Both the position numbers and the translations under genes were made by a program. Positions 17,008-26,320 of a stretch of DNA of 64,000 bases are shown piece after piece (position 1 is the first letter of the stretch; each line of letters opens with the position of its first letter). The notes under the pieces are model-generated. The model was given only the letters and a program-made list of their open reading frames with translations. It had not been told where the DNA came from and searched no databases. The stretch comes from Flavobacterium gillisiae (GTDB taxonomy: Bacteria; Bacteroidota; Bacteroidia; Flavobacteriales; Flavobacteriaceae). Location: the NCBI RefSeq assembly GCF_900107635.1, contig NZ_FNRD01000007.1:124001-188000 (forward strand). Direction: 5' to 3'.

Positions 17008-18468
17008 ATGAAATATATTTCATTACGAATTAAGTATTCATTATTTGCAATACTTATTTTAATATCCTTTTCTTCATGTACGGATTTAGACACTAAGCCT
17101 TTAGGGACAGCAGTTGATGGAGATTTAAGTGCTGGAGGATTCGAAGCTCAAGCATTTGGATTATATGGACAACTTCGAACTTCGGCAGTTTCAGACTGGA
17201 CGAGATATTGGTTTCAATGTATTCGTTCCGACGATGCAGCCAAAGGAAGTTCTCCTACTGATCAAGCCGAACAAGCCAACTCGTTTGACAATTTTAATTA
17301 TTCAAAAACATCTTTTCTAAACGGAAACAACTGGAATGACCACTACAAAGTGATTTATGCCTGTAATGATTTGATTGATGCAATTGAAAAATCAGGTTTG
17401 ACTGATAATGGTACAATGGTTAATAAAGCAGAAGCTAAAGTACTAAGAGCGTTTTTGTATTTTGATTTAAGAAGAGATTATGGCGAAGTGCCTTTGATTG
17501 AAAGTAAAGTTATAGTTCCTTCTGATGCGGTTAAAGCAAAATCTACTGTTGCGCAAGTTGATGCATTCATCAAAGCGGATTTAGAATTTGCTAGCCAAAC
17601 GCTACCAGCGAGCTGGTTGTCTTTTCCAGGTAGAGCGACAAAAGGTTTTGCAAATGCTATGCTAGCAAAACTGTATTTATATCAAGGGAATTATGCAGCT
17701 TCTTTGGCAAAAAGTCAAGAAATTATAACTTCAGGAGTATATAATTTAGAACCATCATACAAGACATTATTCTCCATTGATGGTAATAACTCAAAAGAAT
17801 CTGTTTTTGAAGTTCAGCAATTGGTTATTTCAACTGGACAAAGTTTTTCAAATAACTATTTTGTTTCGCAAGGAGTTAGAGGTTCAGGAGTTTGGGATTT
17901 AGGTTGGGGCTTTAATGTTCCTACTCCCGCATTAGTTAGTGCTTTTGAAACTGGTGATCCTAGAAAAGGGGAAACTATTTTGACTTCAGGTCAAGATGAT
18001 GGTGGTTATGGAAGTGGAACTTTACCAGCTGCTCCACCATTAGATCAAATGTATTGGAATAAAAAAGCATATACCGAGGCTAGTGTAAGAGCTAAGTTAG
18101 GACTAAAACAAAACACTTGGGAAAACATCAAAATAATTAGATATGCTGATGTCCTTTTAATGGCTGCTGAAGCGGCTGTTCAAACAGGTAATGCTTCGGC
18201 AACTGGTTATTTGAATCAAGTGAGAGCAAGAGCAAGAGGCGGTGCAAATGTGCTTCCAAATGTGGTTGCAACTTTAGCAACTATCAAGCAAGAAAGAAGA
18301 GTTGAATTTGGGATGGAAAACGAACGTTTTTATGATTTAGTTCGTTGGGGTGACGCTCCAGCAGTTTTAGGAGGTTTAGGTTACCAACCTAAAAATGCTT
18401 TGTATCCAATTCCACAAACTGCTATTGATCAAGCACAAGGTGTTTTAATTCAAAACCCAAACTATTAA
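17008..18468 (+). CDS. SusD/RagB family glycan-binding lipoprotein
   Basis: 486-residue surface lipoprotein that binds glycans and caps the SusC barrel. Lipoprotein signal with lipobox FSSC (C24). Helical TPR-like SusD fold is recognisable: RAFLYFDLRRDYGEVPLIE, GFANAMLAKLYLYQGNYAAS, then the C-terminal IIRYADVLLMAAEA and RRVEFGMENERFYDLVRWG motifs, all characteristic. Length is normal. Spacing of 20 bp from susC and 26 bp to the LamG lipoprotein indicates one operon. Confidence 0.96.
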   Translation: MKYISLRIKYSLFAILILISFSSCTDLDTKPLGTAVDGDLSAGGFEAQAFGLYGQLRTSAVSDWTRYWFQCIRSDDAAKGSSPTDQAEQANSFDNFNYSKTSFLNGNNWNDHYKVIYACNDLIDAIEKSGLTDNGTMVNKAEAKVLRAFLYFDLRRDYGEVPLIESKVIVPSDAVKAKSTVAQVDAFIKADLEFASQTLPASWLSFPGRATKGFANAMLAKLYLYQGNYAASLAKSQEIITSGVYNLEPSYKTLFSIDGNNSKESVFEVQQLVISTGQSFSNNYFVSQGVRGSGVWDLGWGFNVPTPALVSAFETGDPRKGETILTSGQDDGGYGSGTLPAAPPLDQMYWNKKAYTEASVRAKLGLKQNTWENIKIIRYADVLLMAAEAAVQTGNASATGYLNQVRARARGGANVLPNVVATLATIKQERRVEFGMENERFYDLVRWGDAPAVLGGLGYQPKNALYPIPQTAIDQAQGVLIQNPNY

Positions 18469-18494
18469 TTTCAATTATTAAAAAAATAGTAATT

Positions 18495-19313
18495 ATGAAA
18501 ATACATATTCATTTTATTAAAAAAATCACTTTTGCAGTTGCGGCTGCAACGGTGCTGTTCAGTTGTCAAGAAATGGACAGGCCTGAATTAGGAAATTATC
18601 CTCAGGATGTTAATGCTGTAGGAGGACCTTTAAAATTTTATGTTCCTTTTGACGATACAGCTACTGATCCGTTAAAATTTGCCGTTGATAATATTAGAGC
18701 AAAATTTCCAACTGATAATCCATTAACAGCTACAGAGGGTATTTCTGGTAAGGGTGTAAAAGGAGGAATTCCAAAAAAGTTCATTGCTTATCCTTCTGCT
18801 AATGATTTTGCAGTAACGGCATCAAGTATGACTGTTGCATTCTGGTCTAAACATGGAGTGCCAACTCAAACTGAATTTGCTTTTGCTTTAACCAGTGATA
18901 ACTGGGCTAAAGCATCTATGTTTGGATTATTTGAGGGAAGCGCAACTAATGCGGTTATTAAATTATTTGTAGACGAACAAGGTACCGGTGATCATTGGTT
19001 CGAATGGGTAGGTGTTCCAGGTACTGCAGTAATATTTGATAATCAATGGCATCATTTAGCTTTTGTGTACGACCAAGCCTCTTCGGTAATGACTTTTTAT
19101 ATTGATGGTGTTGCAAAGGGAACAAATACGTGGGCTAATCATGGGCCGATAAAATTTAATACCAGCAAAATTAATGGTTTTAGGTTAGGTGGTTCTGGAA
19201 ACCCAGAAGAAGGCTGGATGAACTCTTGGAGTGGATCTATAGATAATTTTAGATTATACAATATTCCACTTACCAATGCAGAGGTAACTACTTTGTTTAC
19301 TGAAAAAAAATAA
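18495..19313 (+). CDS. LamG-domain lipoprotein (surface glycan-binding protein)
   Basis: 272-residue lipoprotein with lipobox LFSC (C24). The C-terminal two-thirds (about 105-270) is a concanavalin-like LamG/Laminin_G_3 domain: MTVAFWSKHG, then DNQWHHLAFVYDQASSVMTFYIDGVAKG, then IDNFRLYNIPLTNAEV, the classic closing strand. It lies in the SusE/SusF position, third in the operon, so a role in holding glycan at the cell surface is likely. No catalytic residues of GH16 or similar (ExDxxE) are visible, so I call it a binding protein. A strong terminator follows at once. Confidence 0.85.
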   Translation: MKIHIHFIKKITFAVAAATVLFSCQEMDRPELGNYPQDVNAVGGPLKFYVPFDDTATDPLKFAVDNIRAKFPTDNPLTATEGISGKGVKGGIPKKFIAYPSANDFAVTASSMTVAFWSKHGVPTQTEFAFALTSDNWAKASMFGLFEGSATNAVIKLFVDEQGTGDHWFEWVGVPGTAVIFDNQWHHLAFVYDQASSVMTFYIDGVAKGTNTWANHGPIKFNTSKINGFRLGGSGNPEEGWMNSWSGSIDNFRLYNIPLTNAEVTTLFTEKK

Positions 19314-19320
19314 TGCACAT

Positions 19321-19356
19321 AAGCTTGTTATAGTTCAAGCTATAACAAGCTTTTTT
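19321..19356 (+). terminator. Rho-independent terminator after susC-susD-LamG
   Basis: Perfect 13-bp stem AAGCTTGTTATAG (19321-19333) and CTATAACAAGCTT (19340-19352) with loop TTCAAG, then T to 19356. It separates the binding/import genes from the enzymes, allowing unequal expression. Confidence 0.92.
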
Positions 19357-19489
19357 CATAGGATTAATAGACTGGCTTATAATTTTAAATAAAGTTTATT
19401 TCTAAATAATATATGTCCAATACGAACCTAGAATTGCAATATTTATATTGTGATATAGATGGATTTGGCTTAATTTTTAAATTACAAAA

Positions 19490-20872
19490 ATGAAAAACAT
19501 TGCAGTATTACTTCTAATTATATTGGCTGTAAGTTGTGATTCATCATCAAAAACACAACAAGCAACATCCGAGGATGTACCTACTAATCCAGTTCCTGTT
19601 ACGGAAAAAATCTCTAATGAAGAGCTTATAGAACTGGTACAAAAACAGACTTTTAGCTATTTTTGGACTTATGCGCAATCCGATTCTGGAATGGCAAGAG
19701 AGCGTTATATTCCAGCCAATCCTTTTTTTGAACAAAATATAGTTACTACTGGTGGATCCGGTTTTGGTTTAATGAGTTTAGTATCAGGAATGTCTCGTGG
19801 ATATATCACAAGAGAAGAAGGAGTGCAAAGACTGAGTAAGATTGCTGATTTTTTAGAAAAGGCTGATCGATTTCATGGCGCTTGGCCACATTGGATCGAT
19901 GGAACTACAGGAAAAGTAATTCCTTTTGGTACGAAGGATAATGGAGGTGATCTAGTGGAAACTTCTTTTTTAGTGGCAGGGATGATAACAGTTAGAGAAT
20001 ACCTTAAAGAAGGAACTGCTGAGGAGAAGGCAGTTGGTCAAAAATTTGATCAATTATGGAAAGGCGTGGACTGGCAATGGTATACTAATAATCAAAATAA
20101 ATTATACTGGCATTGGTCGCCTACTTATGACTGGCAAATGAATTTTCCATTAGAAGGTTATAATGAATGCTTAATTACTTATGTATTGGCAGCAGCCTCA
20201 CCTACACATACTATAGATGCAAAAGCCTACCACGAAGGATGGGCAAGAAATGGCGCGATAGTATCTTCTAATAAAAAGTATGATTTACCGCTAATTTTAA
20301 AACATAATGGTGCTCAAGAATATGGTGGACCTTTATTCTGGGCTCATTATTCCTATCTAGGTTTAGATCCGAATCAGTTAACTGATCAGTATGCTAATTA
20401 TTGGGATTTAAATTTAAATCAAACAAAAATTAATTATTTGCATTGTGTAGAAAATCCGTTTGCTTACAAAGGATATGGTGCTAATTACTGGGGATTGACA
20501 GCTTCTTATTCTAGAAATAACGACGGAAGTGTAGGGTATGATGCACATATGCCAAGTAATGATAAAGGAGTTATTTCTCCAACAGCTGCAGTTAGCTCAA
20601 TAGTATATACTCCGACAGAATCAATAGCGCTTATGCGAAATCTATATGAGAATTATAAGTCGGATGTTTGGGGTGTTGCAGGTTTTTACGATGCACATAG
20701 TATACATAATAATTGGACAGCTCAACGGTATTTAGCTATCGATCAAGGTCCGGAAGTGGTTATGTTAGAAAACTATCGTACAGGATTACTATGGAAATTA
20801 TTTATGAATGCTCCAGAAGTTAAACAAGGACTAATAAAACTTGGATTTCATTCGGGGAAATATGGATTTTAA
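19490..20872 (+). CDS. GH144-like glucanase lipoprotein (glucoamylase PF10091 family)
   Basis: 460-residue lipoprotein, lipobox AVSC (C16). The (alpha/alpha)6-barrel family is recognised from QTFSYFWTYAQSDSGMARER (53-72), TTGGSGFGLMSL (86-97), ADFLEKADRFHGAWPHWIDG and WHWSPTYDWQMNF, then LEGYNECL with E226, the residue corresponding as I recall to the acidic catalytic residue of the Chitinophaga endo-beta-1,2-glucanase. DFYGVAG-like text appears as WGVAGFYDAHS near 394-404. Characterised GH144 members cleave beta-1,2-glucan to sophoro-oligosaccharides. It starts the enzyme part of the locus and is followed by the alpha/beta-hydrolase after 34 bp. Family assignment is good; beta-1,2 specificity is inference. 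Confidence 0.85.
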   Translation: MKNIAVLLLIILAVSCDSSSKTQQATSEDVPTNPVPVTEKISNEELIELVQKQTFSYFWTYAQSDSGMARERYIPANPFFEQNIVTTGGSGFGLMSLVSGMSRGYITREEGVQRLSKIADFLEKADRFHGAWPHWIDGTTGKVIPFGTKDNGGDLVETSFLVAGMITVREYLKEGTAEEKAVGQKFDQLWKGVDWQWYTNNQNKLYWHWSPTYDWQMNFPLEGYNECLITYVLAAASPTHTIDAKAYHEGWARNGAIVSSNKKYDLPLILKHNGAQEYGGPLFWAHYSYLGLDPNQLTDQYANYWDLNLNQTKINYLHCVENPFAYKGYGANYWGLTASYSRNNDGSVGYDAHMPSNDKGVISPTAAVSSIVYTPTESIALMRNLYENYKSDVWGVAGFYDAHSIHNNWTAQRYLAIDQGPEVVMLENYRTGLLWKLFMNAPEVKQGLIKLGFHSGKYGF

Positions 20873-20906
20873 GAAAGCCTACACATTAAATATAAAAACT
20901 TTAGAT

Positions 20907-21617
20907 ATGAAAAAAACTATTCTTTTTCTGTTTTTAATAATAACAGTATGCTCCAATGCTCAAACAGATGTCACAGGAAAAATAAAAACGGAAAGCGTAG
21001 TAAAGCACGAATTGAATTATGCTTTGCACCGTCCTGCAAATACGAAAGAAAAGAAACCACTGATTATTTTTTTACATGGTTCTGGTGAAAAAGGAACTGA
21101 TATTGAATTAGTGAAAGTGCATGGTCCTTTCAAATATTTAAAGACAAATGAACTAGATGCTTTTGTTTTGGCTCCACAATGTCCAGATAATGAATATTGG
21201 GATTCTGAAGTATTGTACCAATTGATTTTAAAAATTCAAAAAGAGAACAATGTTGATCCCAACAGAATTTACTTGACAGGATTAAGTATGGGAGGCTGGG
21301 GAGCATGGAATTTAGCATTTGCACATCCGGAGATGTTTGCAGCTTTAGTACCTATTGCTGGATTTGTAGATCGTGTTCCAATGATTGAAAACTGCAAAAT
21401 TGGAGCTATTCCTACGAAGATCTTCCACGGTTTAGTAGATGATGTGGTTAATGTAGACTATTCTATTACCATTTATAAACGATTAAAGAAATGCAATCCT
21501 AATATCTCACTAACCATTTTTGATGATGCAGGTCACGATAGCTGGACTCGAGTGTATGATAACAAAGAAATTTACGATTGGATGTTCCAACAAACAAAAA
21601 AACAACAAAATGAATAA
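20907..21617 (+). CDS. Secreted alpha/beta-hydrolase (dienelactone hydrolase/prolyl oligopeptidase-like)
   Basis: 236 residues after the ATG at 20907, chosen because it begins a signal peptide (MKKTILFLFLIITVCSNAQ); the longer frame from 20841 overlaps the previous gene. Alpha/beta-hydrolase fold: oxyanion region FLHGSGEKG (55-63), nucleophile elbow GLSMGG with S127, acid D178 or D179 (HGLVDDVVN), and H210 (DDAGHDSW). Such proteins are often annotated as phospholipase/carboxylesterase and recur in polysaccharide loci as acyl-esterases. It overlaps the start of the GH3 gene by 8 bases, so the two are translationally coupled. The ester substrate is unknown. Confidence 0.8.
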   Translation: MKKTILFLFLIITVCSNAQTDVTGKIKTESVVKHELNYALHRPANTKEKKPLIIFLHGSGEKGTDIELVKVHGPFKYLKTNELDAFVLAPQCPDNEYWDSEVLYQLILKIQKENNVDPNRIYLTGLSMGGWGAWNLAFAHPEMFAALVPIAGFVDRVPMIENCKIGAIPTKIFHGLVDDVVNVDYSITIYKRLKKCNPNISLTIFDDAGHDSWTRVYDNKEIYDWMFQQTKKQQNE

Positions 21618-23907
21618 CAAATTAATTATAGTGCTTTTTTGTTTTTCTCTATTTGGCTACAGCCAAAAAAAGGCAACAAAAAAAGCAGTTACGATCAAAC
21701 CTAAAACCGAGTTTGTTGCTGATTTAATGGCAAAAATGACCTTGGATGAAAAGATTGGACAGTTAAACTTACCTACTTCGGGAGATATAACTACTGGGGC
21801 TGGTAATAGTTCTAACGTAGCCAAAAATATAGAAGAAGGGAAAGTAGGCGGACTTTTTAATATTAAGTCGGCTGAGAAGATTAGAGAAGTACAGAAGATT
21901 GCCGTTGAAAAAAGCCGATTGAAAATTCCATTGCTTTTTGGTATGGATGTAATTCACGGTTATGAAACTACATTTCCTATTCCGCTTGGATTATCTTGTA
22001 CTTGGGATATGAAATTAATTGAGCGCAGTGCACAAATTGCAGCTCAAGAAGCTAGTGCCGATGGAATCAATTGGACATTTTCGCCAATGGTTGATATTTC
22101 TCGTGATCCACGTTGGGGAAGAGTTTCTGAAGGATCTGGTGAAGATGCTTATTTAGGGAGCCAAATTGCAAAAGCAATGGTCAACGGCTACCAACAAGAT
22201 GATCTTTCAAAAAACAATTCTATTTTATCCTGTGTAAAACATTTTGCATTGTATGGTGCGTCAGAAGCAGGTCGCGATTACAATACCGTGGATATGAGTA
22301 GAATAAAAATGTACAATGATTATTTTCCTCCCTATAAAGCCGCTGTTGATGCTGGTGCAGGTTCTGTAATGGCTTCTTTCAATGAAGTTGATGGAATTCC
22401 AGCAACTGGAAATAAATGGTTAATGACAGAGGTATTAAGAAACCAATGGGGTTTTAAAGGTTTTGTGGTAACAGATTATACAGGAATTCCTGAAATGATA
22501 GCACATGGAATGGGAGATCTACAGGCGGTATCTGCTTTAGCATTAAACGCCGGAATCGAAATGGATATGGTAGGTGAAGGCTATCTAACGACTTTGAAAA
22601 AATCTTTAGAAGAAAATAAAGTAAGTATGACACAGATAGATAATGCTGTTAAACTTATTTTAAACGCTAAATATGACTTAGGTTTATTCCAAGATCCTTA
22701 TAAATATTGTGATGTAAAAAGAGCCAAAAATGAAGTTTTTACAACGTCAAATAGATTAGAAGCGAGAGAAATCGCATCACAATCTTTAGTGTTACTTAAA
22801 AACGAAAAGCAATTATTGCCTTTAAAAAAATCAGGAACAATTGCAGTTATCGGACCATTGGCTGATGCTAAAGAAAATATGGCGGGAACTTGGAGTGTAG
22901 CTACAAACATGGATAAATCCATTTCGCTTATTGCAGGAATTAAAGAAGTTGCGGCAACTGCAAATGTGCTTTACGCCAAAGGTAGTAATCTAGATTATGA
23001 TGCTGCTTTTGAAGAAAAAGCGACTATGTTCGGGAAAACATTGCATCGTGATGCTAGGACTTCTGCGGACTTATTAGCTGAAGCCTTAAAAATTGCGAAT
23101 CAATCAGATGTAATTGTAGCAGCACTTGGTGAATCTGCAGAGATGAGTGGGGAAAGCAGCAGCAGAACTAATCTGGAAATACCGCAAGCACAAAAAGATT
23201 TATTGCAAGCATTATTAAAAACGGGAAAACCGGTTGTATTGGTTTTATTTACTGGGCGTCCTTTAGTTTTAGTACAAGAAAATGAAACGGTACCCGCAAT
23301 TTTGAATACTTGGTTTGCAGGTAGCGAAGCAGGTAGTGCAATAGCGGATGTTTTATTTGGTATTGAAAACCCTTCCGGAAAATTGACGACTACTTTTCCT
23401 CGAAGTGTAGGACAAGTACCTATTTATTATAGCCATAAAAATACAGGAAGACCATTAGGTAATAAAGAAGGAAACTTTGAAAAATTCAAGTCTAACTATA
23501 TAGATGAGAGAAATGAACCTTTATATCCTTTTGGTTTTGGATTGAGTTACACCACATTTGAGTATTCAAATTTGAAAACTTCTTCTGAGAAGATGAATTC
23601 TAATGAAAAAATAAATGTTAGTGTTGATATTACAAATACTGGAAATTTTGACGGAAAAGAAGTCGTTCAACTGTATCTAAGAGACGTAGTAGGATCTATA
23701 ACTAGACCTTTAAAAGAGTTAAAAGGATTTCAGAAAATTGCGCTAAAAAAAGGAGAGAAAAAGACAGTGACTTTTGAGATTTCTATTGAAGAATTGAAGT
23801 TTTATAATTCTGATTTGGAATTTGTCGCTGAGGATGGACAATTTGAAGTTTACATAGGCGGAAGTTCTAATACAGATAATAAAGTTGGTTTTGAGTTGAA
23901 TAAATAG
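21610..23907 (+). CDS. bglX: BglX-type GH3 beta-glucosidase
   Basis: 765 residues from the ATG at 21610, which starts a signal peptide (MNNKLIIVLFCFSLFGYSQ). Periplasmic beta-glucosidase releasing glucose from the non-reducing end. GH3 N-terminal domain with IGQLNL, the K210-H211 pair (SCVKHFALYG) and the nucleophile D289 (FVVTDYTGIPEM); the C-terminal GH3 domain contains LGESAEMSGESSSR with the acid/base Glu; a fibronectin III-like domain closes the protein (DITNTGNFDGKEVVQLYLRD). GH3 enzymes acting on sophorose and sophoro-oligosaccharides are known, so it fits downstream of a GH144 enzyme. It ends in a terminator. Confidence 0.95.
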   Translation: MNNKLIIVLFCFSLFGYSQKKATKKAVTIKPKTEFVADLMAKMTLDEKIGQLNLPTSGDITTGAGNSSNVAKNIEEGKVGGLFNIKSAEKIREVQKIAVEKSRLKIPLLFGMDVIHGYETTFPIPLGLSCTWDMKLIERSAQIAAQEASADGINWTFSPMVDISRDPRWGRVSEGSGEDAYLGSQIAKAMVNGYQQDDLSKNNSILSCVKHFALYGASEAGRDYNTVDMSRIKMYNDYFPPYKAAVDAGAGSVMASFNEVDGIPATGNKWLMTEVLRNQWGFKGFVVTDYTGIPEMIAHGMGDLQAVSALALNAGIEMDMVGEGYLTTLKKSLEENKVSMTQIDNAVKLILNAKYDLGLFQDPYKYCDVKRAKNEVFTTSNRLEAREIASQSLVLLKNEKQLLPLKKSGTIAVIGPLADAKENMAGTWSVATNMDKSISLIAGIKEVAATANVLYAKGSNLDYDAAFEEKATMFGKTLHRDARTSADLLAEALKIANQSDVIVAALGESAEMSGESSSRTNLEIPQAQKDLLQALLKTGKPVVLVLFTGRPLVLVQENETVPAILNTWFAGSEAGSAIADVLFGIENPSGKLTTTFPRSVGQVPIYYSHKNTGRPLGNKEGNFEKFKSNYIDERNEPLYPFGFGLSYTTFEYSNLKTSSEKMNSNEKINVSVDITNTGNFDGKEVVQLYLRDVVGSITRPLKELKGFQKIALKKGEKKTVTFEISIEELKFYNSDLEFVAEDGQFEVYIGGSSNTDNKVGFELNK

Positions 23908-23933
23908 TTTGGTTTTTATTTTAACTTGGTTTG

Positions 23934-23966
23934 CCTTTCGGTAGAGTTCCTATCGAAGGGTTTTTT
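23934..23966 (+). terminator. Rho-independent terminator after GH3
   Basis: 11-bp stem CCTTTCGGTAG (23934-23944), loop AGTTC, CTATCGAAGGG (23950-23960) with two G-U pairs, then six T. Confidence 0.85.
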
Positions 23967-24057
23967 AAATGTAACACCTAATTACGGGAAGGCTTAAAAG
24001 GATATTAAATATGGTTTTAGTATTTTAGCTGTACTAAAAACAAAAAACAATAAAAAT

Positions 24058-26157
24058 ATGAAACATTTTTTATCAGCTATACTGTTTTTTGCCTTGAGCA
24101 TGCTTCAAGCGCAAAGTGTAGCCTCTCCTTCAAAAAATATTATTTTAGACTTTAAACTTACAGCAAACGGCCAGCCAACGTATACAGTAACTTATAAAAA
24201 CAAAACCGTTGTTCAAGAAAGTACAATGGGGATTAAACTGAAAGAGAAACCCGCTCTTGATGCAAATTTCAGTATTCAAGGTTCAAAAAACAGCATATTT
24301 AATGAATCGTGGAAACCAGTCTTAGGAGAGCAATCTTCTATTGTTAATCATTATAACGAATTAAAGGTTTCACTTATTCAAAATGAAACAAACGTAAAAA
24401 TGAACATCATTTTTAGAATTTTTGATGAAGGTGTTGCTTTTAGATATGATTTTCCAAAACAATCAGAACTTAATTACTTTATTATTTCTGATGAAGTAAC
24501 GCAGTTTAACTTAACTGATAATTATAAAACATTCTGGATTCCTGGTGATTTTGACAGTAATGAATATGAGTATAATGAGACAAAGCTGTCAGAAATAGAC
24601 AATTCTAAAATAGACATGAATAATGGGATTGGAGTGAAATCTATTCCAGGTAAATACATTGTTCAATCACCATTAATGATGAAATCTGCTGCAGGATTAT
24701 ATGTTAATATTTTTGAAGCAGCTGTGGTAAATTACCCAGTAATGCATTTAAATGTTGATGTAAAAAACTATAAATTAAATGCACAGTTAGTTCCCAATGC
24801 AATTGGCGATAAAGCCTATTTACAAACTCCTTGTGTATCACCTTGGAGAACAATTATGATTAGTGATGACGCTAGGGATATTGTAAGTTCTAAAATGATT
24901 CTGAACCTAAACGAGCCTTCTAAAATTGAAGATACTTCATGGATTAAACCAATGAAATATGTTGGAATCTGGTGGGAAATGCACGTTGGAAAATCAACTT
25001 GGGATTTTGCAGGTTCGCAAAACGCACAAAATTCATTAACACAAGAGTTACTACCTTCAGGAAAACATGGAGCGACTACCGAAAACACGAAGAGATACAT
25101 TGATTTTGCTGCCAAAAACGGTTTTGACGGAGTCTTAGTTGAAGGTTGGAACGTAGGTTGGGAAGACTGGTTCGGAAACTGGAAAGAAGAAGTATTTGAC
25201 TTCACAACTCCTTATCCTGATTTTGATATCGCAGCTATTTCGGCTTACGCCAAATCAAAAAACGTCAAAATGATCATGCATCATGAAACTTCAGGTTCTG
25301 TTGCTAATTATGAAAGACATTTAGATCGAGCAATGGAGGTAATGAAAAAGTATGATTATCCAGCTGTAAAAACGGGTTATGTGGGTAAAATAATTCCACG
25401 TGGCGAGTTTCATGACGGACAAACTATGGTGAACCATTTTAACTTTGTTGCTAGACGAATGGCTGATAATAAATTGATGTTGAATTCTCACGAATCTTCA
25501 AGACCAACAGGGTACGGAAGAACATATCCTAATTACATTGCTGCAGAAGCTGCTCGTGGAAATGAATTCAACGCTTGGAGTAAAGGTAATCCTCCGATGC
25601 ACGAAATTATTTTACCTTTTACAAGACAACTGGGAGGTCCAATGGATTACACACCAGGAATCTTTGAGATCAAAATGAGCTATTATGATAAAAGCAAAAC
25701 GGCGCAAGTTCATACAACCTTAGCCAAACAATTAGCTTTGTACGTTACGATGTACTCTCCATTACAAATGGCAGCTGATTTACCGGAAAATTATGAAAAA
25801 TACATGGATGCTTTTCAATTTATCAAAGATGTGGCTGTAGACTGGGATGAAAGCGTATACCTTGAAGCAGAGCCAGGCGATTATCTAACCGTAGCAAGAA
25901 AAACTAAAGGTGGAGAATCTTGGTTCTTAGGAACTATTACTGATGAAAATGCCAGAAAATCTGAAATTAAATTGGACTTCTTGTCTAAAGGACAAAAATA
26001 CAAAGCAATAATCTACGAAGACGCTAAAAATGCCGATTGGCAAAAAAATCCTATCGCTTATAAAATCAAAACTATAATAGTAACAAACAAATCAAAAATT
26101 AGTTTGAATTTGGCACCAGGAGGAGGAACAGCAATAAGTTTTGAACCAGTTAAGTAG
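24058..26157 (+). CDS. GH97 glycoside hydrolase, SusB-like inverting alpha-glucosidase
   Basis: 699-residue secreted or periplasmic enzyme; signal peptide 1-19 (ending LQAQS). Three-domain GH97 layout: N-terminal beta-supersandwich, (beta/alpha)8 barrel from about 290 (PMKYVGIWWEMHVG) and a C-terminal beta domain. The catalytic and calcium-site glutamates of inverting SusB-type enzymes are all visible: E410 (MHHETSG), E479 (NSHESSRPTG) and E503 (ARGNEFNAW). The nucleophile Asp used by retaining GH97 members is absent: the spot reads VKTGYVG. This argues for an alpha-glucosidase, not an alpha-galactosidase, which is unexpected beside beta-glucan enzymes. It is flanked by terminators on both sides, so it may be separately transcribed. 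Confidence 0.92.
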   Translation: MKHFLSAILFFALSMLQAQSVASPSKNIILDFKLTANGQPTYTVTYKNKTVVQESTMGIKLKEKPALDANFSIQGSKNSIFNESWKPVLGEQSSIVNHYNELKVSLIQNETNVKMNIIFRIFDEGVAFRYDFPKQSELNYFIISDEVTQFNLTDNYKTFWIPGDFDSNEYEYNETKLSEIDNSKIDMNNGIGVKSIPGKYIVQSPLMMKSAAGLYVNIFEAAVVNYPVMHLNVDVKNYKLNAQLVPNAIGDKAYLQTPCVSPWRTIMISDDARDIVSSKMILNLNEPSKIEDTSWIKPMKYVGIWWEMHVGKSTWDFAGSQNAQNSLTQELLPSGKHGATTENTKRYIDFAAKNGFDGVLVEGWNVGWEDWFGNWKEEVFDFTTPYPDFDIAAISAYAKSKNVKMIMHHETSGSVANYERHLDRAMEVMKKYDYPAVKTGYVGKIIPRGEFHDGQTMVNHFNFVARRMADNKLMLNSHESSRPTGYGRTYPNYIAAEAARGNEFNAWSKGNPPMHEIILPFTRQLGGPMDYTPGIFEIKMSYYDKSKTAQVHTTLAKQLALYVTMYSPLQMAADLPENYEKYMDAFQFIKDVAVDWDESVYLEAEPGDYLTVARKTKGGESWFLGTITDENARKSEIKLDFLSKGQKYKAIIYEDAKNADWQKNPIAYKIKTIIVTNKSKISLNLAPGGGTAISFEPVK

Positions 26158-26230
26158 TATAATAATGCTTTTAAAACAAATTGAAACCAGTTTGTAAATT
26201 CATTTAGAAAGCGATGCTAACTAATATAAT

Positions 26231-26265
26231 CCTGCAAGTAATGTACTTCTTGCAGGGTTTTTTTT
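26231..26265 (+). terminator. Rho-independent terminator after GH97
   Basis: Stem CCTGCAAG (26231-26238) and CTTGCAGG (26249-26256) with a 10-base loop, then G and eight T. Confidence 0.88.
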
Positions 26266-26320
26266 GAACTTTTGTAACGATTTTTGGTCGGAAATTCAAA
26301 TTTACACAAGCAATTTAATT

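Noticed and set aside
18495..19313. GH16-type laminarinase
   Set aside because: The fold is LamG-like, but the catalytic ExDxxE is missing; treated as a binding protein.
19321..19356. Possible attenuator or riboswitch before the GH144-like gene
   Set aside because: The hairpin is a simple perfect stem with a T-run right after an operon; no alternative pairing or aptamer-like core is seen.
24816..25205. 129-codon frame antisense to GH97
   Set aside because: Serine- and proline-rich text produced by the complement of the GH97 codons; no start context and no family.
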